Shown here: in pieces, positions 58,240 through 64,000 of the stretch
Layout: each line of letters begins with the position of its first letter
Position numbering within the stretch: position 1 is the stretch's first letter
Assembly: GCA_018269055.1 (NCBI GenBank)
Contig: JAFDVI010000034.1
Span: 1 to 64,000, forward strand
Origin: Acidobacteriota bacterium
Lineage (GTDB): Bacteria > Acidobacteriota > Blastocatellia > RBC074
Direction: 5' to 3'
Length of the DNA stretch: 64,000 bases
Program-made: the position numbers and the translations under genes
Notes under the pieces: generated by a model
What the model was told of the DNA's origin: nothing
Database searches by the model: none
Seen by the model: only the letters and a program-made list of their open reading frames with translations

Positions 58240-59067
58240 ATGAACCGTCTTGGCAAAATAGGAATAGTCATCATCACGTTGTTTTTCTTTGTCGCGATCT
58301 TTGCTCCGCTGATTGCGCCGCACAGTCCTGTCGAACAGCAACAATTCGCCGCCGTCGCCCCACTGGAAGAACGCCTGAAACCGTCAGCGAGCCACCCGTT
58401 TGGCGTTGATGATCTTGGCCGGGATGTAATGTCGCGTGTAATTTTTGGCGCTCGCATTTCGATGGAAGTCGGCGTCACGGTCGTTCTGATATCGGCCTTC
58501 CTCGGAATGATAATTGGTTCAATTTCAGGGTTTTACGGCGGTTGGGTGGATCGGTTCTTTTCAGGATTTCTGTTCAACGTCTTTTTGTCGTTTCCGAGCA
58601 TTCTGCTGGCGATTGCGATGGTTGCGTTTTTGGGGCCAAGCGTTCGCAATCTGATTCTGGCGCTGTCTGTGATCGGTTGGGTTGGGTATGCAAGGTTGAT
58701 GCGCGGGCAGGTGTTGAAAATCCGCGAGTATGATTTCGTCACCGCCGCACGCGCTTTGGGCGCTGGCGATTTCCGCATCATCTTTCGCCATGTGTTGCCG
58801 AATGCGATTCAGCCGTTGATCGTACAGGCAAGTCTGGGGATGGCGGGAGCCGTGCTTTCCGAAGCCAGCTTGAGCTTTCTGGGATTGGGCGTTCAGCCGC
58901 CCACGCCAAGCTGGGGCGTGATGTTGAATGACGCCCGCAGCTTTTTACGCGTCGCTCCGCATTTGCTGATGTTTCCTGGTTTGGCGGTGATGCTGACTGT
59001 CATGGCATTTAACTTTGTGGGCGACGGGTTGCGAGAATGGCTCGATCCAAAGCAGAAGCGGCAATAA
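58240..59067 (+). CDS. ABC transporter permease, dipeptide/oligopeptide type (DppC/OppC-like)
   Basis: 275 residues. N-terminal OppC-like helix (IGIVIITLFFFVAIFAPLIA), PFGVDDLGRDVMSRVIFGAR, EAA loop EYDFVTAARALGAGDFRIIF and LPNAIQPLIVQ, then LSFLGLGVQPPTPSWGVML. It pairs with the DppB-like protein encoded 52 bases upstream. Peptide, nickel or other solute specificity is set by the missing binding protein. Confidence 0.93.
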   Translation: MNRLGKIGIVIITLFFFVAIFAPLIAPHSPVEQQQFAAVAPLEERLKPSASHPFGVDDLGRDVMSRVIFGARISMEVGVTVVLISAFLGMIIGSISGFYGGWVDRFFSGFLFNVFLSFPSILLAIAMVAFLGPSVRNLILALSVIGWVGYARLMRGQVLKIREYDFVTAARALGAGDFRIIFRHVLPNAIQPLIVQASLGMAGAVLSEASLSFLGLGVQPPTPSWGVMLNDARSFLRVAPHLLMFPGLAVMLTVMAFNFVGDGLREWLDPKQKRQ

Positions 59068-59158
59068 AAACGAACCGAACTTAACGATCTGCCGGGACGT
59101 AAGCTTTATTGCCGATATCATCGGCGCTCAAGTAAATAAGTATTTGGAGGGAAGTGAA

Positions 59159-60142
59159 ATGACCAACAGCATCTTTGATCAATTACGCGATGCGGCAAAG
59201 CGTACGGCACAGGAACTGGATGAAAAGTTCGATCTGAAAAACAAATTTGAGCAGGGCGTCAACACCGCTGGCGAAGTCGCGCGCAAAGCGACAGATTCGC
59301 TCAATCAAACCGCCACGCAAGCTGCGACCGTTGCGCGGGAACAGTTCAACAAGTTCGATGACGAATACAAGGTGACGGATAATTTACGCGACGCGGCTTC
59401 AAAAGCCGAAGGCACGATCAGACAAGGCGCTTCAGCCGCGCAAACCGGCGCGGAACAGATTTCAAAAGCTGCGGAAGAAACCGCGCGCGAAATGTTCGGA
59501 TCAGCCAAAACCTATTACCAGCGTGCCGAACAGGCGTACAACGCCGGAACAGCCGGGGCGCGGATGGCCGAAGCTGCGCTGAGCGGGTATGAAAAAGCGC
59601 GCGTCTGGATCAAGGAAAATCCGGGCAAAACCGCTGTGGTTTCGTTTTCGATGATTGCGGGAACCCGTATCGGTTCTGCGTTGCCGGAACTGGGCGCAAC
59701 GATTCTGGGCGCAGGCGCGACCGGGAATTGGTTTTTCAACAGCGCATTGCCCATCGTGGGCATTCGCAAGCTGACTGAAAAATACAACGACTATTTGAAG
59801 GAACAGGAACGATTGCTGGCCGAAAGCAAGCTGGATGAAGCCGAACGCGGGCGAATCGAGTTTCAACGCAACCTGACGAAATACGTTGGCGCGCCGCTGC
59901 TGGGAGCGTTCAGTGTAGCGGCGGGAGCTTCGATGATCGGCGCGGCGTTTTCCGGCGCGACGGTGACCGGCTTTCCTGTCAGCTTGATTCTGGGCGGCAA
60001 TCCGTTGCTGAACGGAATCTGGTTTTTTGCCAACGGCGTGGTGTGCATCAGTGAAGGGTACAAGTTTTTTATGATCGCCCTGGCTGATCAGGAGGAAGTC
60101 GAAAAAGTCGTGCGTGAGATCAAAGGCTTGCTTCCAGCGTAA
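59159..60142 (+). CDS. Helical membrane protein with an LEA/apolipoprotein-like N-terminus
   Basis: 327 residues from the ATG at 59159, with GGAGGGA 6 bases upstream. Residues 1-150 form a long amphipathic helical, Ala/Gln/Thr/Lys-rich region with an 11-residue-like repeat (QLRDAAKRTAQELDEKF, EVARKATDSLNQTATQAATV, ASKAEGTIRQGASAA) as in late-embryogenesis or apolipoprotein-type proteins. Residues 165-300 contain several Gly/Ala-rich hydrophobic segments (GATILGAGATGNWFF, LLGAFSVAAGASMIGAAF, SLILGGNPLLNGIWFFANGV), probably membrane hairpins. Function unknown; a membrane-stress role is only a guess. It converges tail to tail with glmM. Confidence 0.65.
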   Translation: MTNSIFDQLRDAAKRTAQELDEKFDLKNKFEQGVNTAGEVARKATDSLNQTATQAATVAREQFNKFDDEYKVTDNLRDAASKAEGTIRQGASAAQTGAEQISKAAEETAREMFGSAKTYYQRAEQAYNAGTAGARMAEAALSGYEKARVWIKENPGKTAVVSFSMIAGTRIGSALPELGATILGAGATGNWFFNSALPIVGIRKLTEKYNDYLKEQERLLAESKLDEAERGRIEFQRNLTKYVGAPLLGAFSVAAGASMIGAAFSGATVTGFPVSLILGGNPLLNGIWFFANGVVCISEGYKFFMIALADQEEVEKVVREIKGLLPA

Positions 60143-60143
60143 T

Positions 60144-61490
60144 TTATCCGATTCGTGCCTGAATCAGTTGTGCCAATGATTCAGCCTGATGGCGAATAGA
60201 GGTTTCATCCTCGCCTTCGATCATCACGCGAGCCAGATTTTCGGTGCCGGAGTAACGAACCAGCAGGCGGCCTTTGTCACCCAGTTCGTTTTCGACGGCA
60301 GCAATGGCTGTTTTGATCGGCTCAATTGAATCCAGCGGCGGTTTGCTGGCGACGCGAATGTTGAGCAGGATTTGCGGGTAACGAACGAAGCCGGATGCCA
60401 AATCGCTCAGGCTGCGTTTGGATTCAGCCATCACGCGCAACACTTCCAGCGCGGAAATCATGCCGTCTCCGGCCAAACTGATTTCGGGAAAGATGATGTG
60501 GCCGGATTGTTCGCCGCCAATGCTGCCGCCGTTTTTCAGTAATTCATCCAACACGTTTTTATCGCCCACCGACGTGCGAAGGAGTTCAATTCCACGTTCG
60601 CGCAGCGCAACTTCCAACCCAAGATTGCTCATCACGGTTGCCACGACGCGGTTGCCTGCCAGTTTGCCGTGCGCGGCCAGGTATTCCGCCATCACCAGCA
60701 TGACTTGATCGCCGTCAACGAGTTGTCCACGTTCGTCAACCATCAACATGCGGTCGGCGTCACCGTCAAACGCAATTCCGGCATCGGCCTTCGCAGCCAG
60801 CACGGCCTCCGTCAAACCTTCTATGTGCAACGAACCGCAGTTCAAGTTGATGTTGCGACCGGTCGGTTCGTTGTTGATGACGGTCAGTTCCGCGCCGAGC
60901 GATTCAAACAACTTTGGGGCCAATTCGTACGAAGCCCCATTCGCGCAATCAATTACCAGTTTCATCCCCGATAGGTTCAATCCGGCTCCAATTTCATCGC
61001 GAAGAAACGTCAGATACTTTTCCTTCAATTCGGAATTGTCGGGGAAAGTTTTGTTGGTTATTGGAGGGAAGTTGTCGGCGTCGGCTTCCAGGTCGCGTTC
61101 GATGCCTTGTTCGGTTTCATCGTCAATTTTTTGCCCCGAAGGCGCGAAAATCTTGATGCCATTATCGTGGTAAGGGTTATGAGAAGCAGAGACGACCACA
61201 CCCGCGTCGCATTGGAACACTCGCGTCACATACGCGACGCCAGGAGTTGTAATGACTCCGGCGTTGATCACGTTCGTCGCTCCACCGGCAATGGCGCCTT
61301 GTGCGATGGCATCTGAAATCCAGTAGCCGGATTCACGCGTGTCGCTGCCGATGATGATTTGAGGCGCTCGGCCAAGTTTTTGTGCCAACTCTTTTGCCAG
61401 CGAATAGCCAATGCGTACGATTGTGATTTCGTCGAGCGGATATTGCCCCGCTTCGCCGCGAATGCCGTCTGTGCCAAAGAACTTGCCCAT
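60144..61490 (-). CDS. glmM: Phosphoglucosamine mutase
   Basis: 448 residues from the ATG at 61490, which overlaps the ybbR stop (TGATG). KFFGTDGIRGEAGQYPL at the start, the phosphoserine loop VVVSASHNPYHDNGIK, metal loop FDGDADRMLMVDE, GGEQSGHIIF and the C-terminal RYSGTENLARVMIEG. It converts glucosamine 6-phosphate to glucosamine 1-phosphate for UDP-GlcNAc. Third gene of the cdaA-ybbR-glmM operon; CdaA and GlmM interact in Firmicutes. Confidence 0.97.
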   Translation of the reverse strand: MGKFFGTDGIRGEAGQYPLDEITIVRIGYSLAKELAQKLGRAPQIIIGSDTRESGYWISDAIAQGAIAGGATNVINAGVITTPGVAYVTRVFQCDAGVVVSASHNPYHDNGIKIFAPSGQKIDDETEQGIERDLEADADNFPPITNKTFPDNSELKEKYLTFLRDEIGAGLNLSGMKLVIDCANGASYELAPKLFESLGAELTVINNEPTGRNINLNCGSLHIEGLTEAVLAAKADAGIAFDGDADRMLMVDERGQLVDGDQVMLVMAEYLAAHGKLAGNRVVATVMSNLGLEVALRERGIELLRTSVGDKNVLDELLKNGGSIGGEQSGHIIFPEISLAGDGMISALEVLRVMAESKRSLSDLASGFVRYPQILLNIRVASKPPLDSIEPIKTAIAAVENELGDKGRLLVRYSGTENLARVMIEGEDETSIRHQAESLAQLIQARIG

Positions 61491-62458
61491 CACTTCTTGA
61501 ACTTCACCTCATTTGGAATAATTTTTTGAACTTCGACGTGCGGGAATAAACTATCAGGAAGAGTGATTTGGGGAACCGCCGCTGTGATTCCTGACATTGT
61601 GGGCGACACTACTTCAACGCGCAAATCGCCAGGACGCAACGCTTCCAAAACCGAGTTTGGGCCATAAAGCTGTACTTCCACGGTTTTGGTGAGCAACTGG
61701 CCGCCTGCTGCCGGATTCAACCAATGAACCGGAACTGTTGGAAAGCGTCTGAAAACGCGGCGCTCACCAACTTCCACAAACATTTTGATTTGCGTTACGG
61801 TCAGCACTCTCAGCGATGAATGCGGCGTTTCCACGTCAACGGAGGTCTCGAAACTCTTGCTGTGCCCGTTCAGGTTGACGCTTTCGGTCAACAAACGTCC
61901 AACCTTTTTCACTTGTGATTCCGCGCCCTCAATTTCGATGGAATCAGGTTCGATTTTGCATCCGTAAACTTCCAACCCGTTGGCAGGTTGGCCAATCAAC
62001 TGGCCTTCGACCGAAACCCGCTTTTTAACCTTTGGTTCCAACACCAACCGAATACTGGCCGGTTCAACCTGAACTACATGAATGCTGTTATCTGGCAGCG
62101 AAACGTCCGAAGTATGAAGTTGAATTACGCGCTCTCCAGCTTCTTTGTTCGTCAGGTCGGCGGTGACTGCCAACTGGGAAGGCATCAGGCTGCGCACCAG
62201 ATCGCGCGGCCCGCGCACGCGAACGCTGACGGTTTGCGTCACTTCGCCGCTGATTTCCACGTCGGCTCGCTGGCCGCGATATTCCAACGGCACGTTGAAC
62301 AGTTTCACGTCGCTGACCGGCTGACGAGAAAAGATGAACAACACAATGGCCAGCAACAGTGACATCAACAGTAACCATTTGTTTTCAATGTGCAGGTGGC
62401 GAATCCATTGTTTCAATCGCGAAGGCGACATCCGGCGCAAGGTATGATCCAGTTTCAT
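61490..62458 (-). CDS. YbbR-domain protein (CdaR-like regulator of the c-di-AMP cyclase)
   Basis: 322 residues. One N-terminal membrane helix (WLLLMSLLLAIVLFIFS) and three or four YbbR repeats outside the membrane (FNVPLEYRGQRADVEISG, VRVRGPRDLVRSLMPSQLAV, KIEPDSIEIEGAESQVKKVG, VEVQLYGPNSVLEALRPGDL). In Bacillus and Listeria this protein (CdaR) controls CdaA. The start overlaps the cdaA stop by four bases (ATGA) and the stop overlaps glmM by one base, so the three are translationally coupled. Confidence 0.92.
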   Translation of the reverse strand: MKLDHTLRRMSPSRLKQWIRHLHIENKWLLLMSLLLAIVLFIFSRQPVSDVKLFNVPLEYRGQRADVEISGEVTQTVSVRVRGPRDLVRSLMPSQLAVTADLTNKEAGERVIQLHTSDVSLPDNSIHVVQVEPASIRLVLEPKVKKRVSVEGQLIGQPANGLEVYGCKIEPDSIEIEGAESQVKKVGRLLTESVNLNGHSKSFETSVDVETPHSSLRVLTVTQIKMFVEVGERRVFRRFPTVPVHWLNPAAGGQLLTKTVEVQLYGPNSVLEALRPGDLRVEVVSPTMSGITAAVPQITLPDSLFPHVEVQKIIPNEVKFKK

Positions 62459-63375
62459 GAGGTCGAGCCTCCCCGGATTTCATCGCTCCTTGCTTGAGCA
62501 GGCTGTCGCCCCCGTTTGCGAGCCGAAACCAGTTCATCAATTTCGCGTTCCCGCTCGCGCTCTTCGTTTTCCAGTTCATCGGATTCCTGTTCGCTGCGCC
62601 AAGGCTCCATTGCCTGTTGGATTCGACGACGCAATCCCGGACCATCCAAATTGCGCTTCAAACGCCCTTCGACAGCGAACGAAATTGCCCCGGTTTCCTC
62701 AGAAACAATCACTGCGAACGCGTCGCTGTCTTCCGTCACTCCGATGGCAGAACGGTGGCGAGTCCCCAGTTCACGCGATATCAACGGATTCTGAGTGAGG
62801 GGTAGAAAACAGCATGCTGCCATCACGCGGTTATCGCTGATAATGACCGCGCCATCGTGCAGCGTCGTGTTTTTGTTAAAGATCGTTACCAGCAAATCGT
62901 AACTGATGCGAGCATCCAACCGGATTCCGCTTTCAATCAGCGTTTTCAAGCCTACTTCGCGCTCAAAAACGATCAGCGCGCCGAGTTTTTCCGATGACAG
63001 CGTCGTGGCCGCCAGAACGATTTCGTCATACCACTCTTCGCCAAAGGGATTTCGCGTCCTGACGGGCAGGCGAATCTTGTTTCCCAATCTGGTCAATACC
63101 ACGCGAATTTCCTGTTGAAACAACACAATGATTGCGAATCCGGCGTACACGGCGGCGTTTCGCAAAACCCATTGCATTGTACTCAAACCAAACCGACTGG
63201 AAATCGCATAAAGTAATCCGACCAATAACAAACCGACGCCCATCTGGACAGCACGAGTTCTGTGTACCAACCTGAGAAATTCATAGATCAGGAAGGTCAC
63301 CAACAGAATGTCTATGACGTGCCGAAGTTGGACGAAATGCCAACCCCACTGCACATAGGACCAGAATTCGTGCAT
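62455..63375 (-). CDS. cdaA: Membrane diadenylate cyclase CdaA (DisA_N family)
   Basis: 306 residues from the ATG at 63375; an upstream ATG at 63456 would add 27 residues and neither has a clear ribosome-binding site. Three N-terminal membrane helices (IDILLVTFLIYEFLRLVHR, VGLLLVGLLYAISSRF, AAVYAGFAIIVLFQQE) and a DAC domain. Catalytic motifs: LHDGAVII (DGA) and GTRHRSAIGVTEDSDAF (RHR). It makes c-di-AMP from two ATP. The C-terminus is an extra charged Glu/Arg tail (from SEQESDELENEERERE) of about 45 residues not found in the usual 270-residue enzymes. Confidence 0.93.
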   Translation of the reverse strand: MHEFWSYVQWGWHFVQLRHVIDILLVTFLIYEFLRLVHRTRAVQMGVGLLLVGLLYAISSRFGLSTMQWVLRNAAVYAGFAIIVLFQQEIRVVLTRLGNKIRLPVRTRNPFGEEWYDEIVLAATTLSSEKLGALIVFEREVGLKTLIESGIRLDARISYDLLVTIFNKNTTLHDGAVIISDNRVMAACCFLPLTQNPLISRELGTRHRSAIGVTEDSDAFAVIVSEETGAISFAVEGRLKRNLDGPGLRRRIQQAMEPWRSEQESDELENEEREREREIDELVSARKRGRQPAQARSDEIRGGSTS

Positions 63376-63797
63376 AAGCGTAGTCAAAGCGTCTTTGCCT
63401 AAGTTCTCGTTTTCCAGAAATCCAAACCGCGCAAACCGGTTTTGGCCTTTAAGCATACCACACGCGTTTGAATTAACTGTCTAAATCATCGAACCCGCGA
63501 ACGAGAAAAAACAAAATCGCCCTTCTCTGATTGCCAAAGTGTCGGAGCGAGCGACGAAACGCATGGTGCCAAGTTTGTCTCGTACGCTGCAACCTAAGGT
63601 GTCAAAAACCAGGGAGGGGTGAATTGGAGATCGAAAACCCGTCTGGAATGAACAACTTTTTGGTTCGATGTATGGGAACAACGCTTGCTCTCAGCCCAAA
63701 GGATAAATCCGGCGATAGCTTTTAACTTATTTCACACTGATCAACACGTTGCTATCGGCAACAGATTCATCACACGACATTTCAGGAGATAACGTCC
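63376..63797. other. Divergent intergenic region before the last gene
   Basis: About 420 bases (340 if the longer cdaA start is used). It contains no convincing ORF; short frames here have no ribosome-binding site. I looked for a c-di-AMP-type (ydaO) or c-di-GMP-type riboswitch in the leader and saw no convincing match. CAGGAG sits about 10 bases before 63798. Confidence 0.4.
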
Positions 63798-64000
63798 ATG
63801 AAACCTCAATTGTATTGCGCAAAAGTTCTTGCCATTTCAATCGCATGCCTGGCTGTATGCTCCGGCTGGATCAATCCCTCAGGGAATCAGGTTTATGCGC
63901 AGTATTACTGCAGCCTGACTTGCGCCGTAACAGCCCCTTCAATTGGAACGGCGGGCAGCGCGGTTTCCTTTTCCACCAGGCTCACAACCTATTACTGCAA
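63798..64000 (+). CDS. Secreted protein, partial (5' end only)
   Basis: The ATG at 63798 follows TTCAGGAGATAACGTCC. The first residues (MKPQLYCAKVLAISIACLAV, then CSGW) form a signal peptide, cleaved near VYAQ. The mature start (YYCSLTCAV) is Cys-containing and leads into APSIGTAGSAVSFST, which resembles the start of an Ig/PKD-like domain. The gene runs off the window after 67 codons, so no family can be given. Confidence 0.6.
   Translation, partial: MKPQLYCAKVLAISIACLAVCSGWINPSGNQVYAQYYCSLTCAVTAPSIGTAGSAVSFSTRLTTYYC

Noticed and set aside
63481-63797. c-di-AMP (ydaO) or c-di-GMP riboswitch before the last gene
   Set aside because: The core conserved motifs of either class could not be found.

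Overview
The window reads as a chromosomal segment of an acidobacterium, most likely class Blastocatellia. This is inferred from gene content and not from a marker tree: a large Oar-type outer-membrane receptor, a VWFA-related secreted protein of the acidobacterial type, a dcw cluster driven by mraZ, a solo methylmalonyl-CoA mutase catalytic subunit, and a high density of intergenic palindromic repeats. No rRNA, tRNA, CRISPR array, phage or transposase gene was recognised.

Layout. 1-9.6 kb: mixed housekeeping and accessory genes (Oar-like receptor, VWFA protein, tlyA, egtD, a small Cys-rich gene with an operator-like array, a PIN-domain toxin-antitoxin pair, methylmalonyl-CoA mutase, a ZIP transporter). 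9.8-27.5 kb: a compact division and cell-wall cluster, all on the plus strand: mraZ-rsmH-ftsL-like-ftsI-murE-murF-mraY-murD-ftsW-murG-murC-ftsQ-ftsA-ftsZ. It begins at a near-consensus sigma-70 promoter at 9819-9847. murB and ddl are not in it. MurE carries the DNPR motif of meso-diaminopimelate ligases.

27.7-30.6 kb: a 950-residue TIR-NACHT-FGE/C-type-lectin-fold protein. Its last 40 residues look like the variable segment of a diversity-generating-retroelement target, and a GC-rich hairpin lies just after the stop codon. No reverse transcriptase or template repeat was found here. This is the best candidate for a new immune or conflict system. A second STAND NTPase (DUF4062-NTPase-TPR) lies at 39.5-42.6 kb and has a palindromic element inserted in frame.

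30.7-38.3 kb (minus strand): YeiH-type transporter, threonine dehydratase, nadC coupled to a secreted adenosine deaminase, and valS. 38.7-49.5 kb: esterase, the STAND gene, a LIC_10091-like secreted protein, a secreted alpha/beta hydrolase, a ROK/polyphosphate-glucokinase-like kinase, an NHL beta-propeller protein, larE and a glutamate dehydrogenase.

49.9-57.1 kb: an OmpA-like barrel/PKD protein with a long leader, then a more AT-rich stretch holding a TIGR03663-type membrane protein, a lipoprotein cytochrome c and two genes of unknown function. 57.2-64 kb: two oligopeptide-type ABC permeases, a helical membrane protein, the minus-strand c-di-AMP operon cdaA-ybbR(cdaR)-glmM, and the start of a secreted protein running off the window.

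A theme of the whole window is roughly 50-200 bp inverted repeats in many gaps between genes. Several have been absorbed into proteins: the C-terminus of MurD, the C-terminus of FtsW together with the N-terminus of MurG, and the middle of the STAND NTPase.
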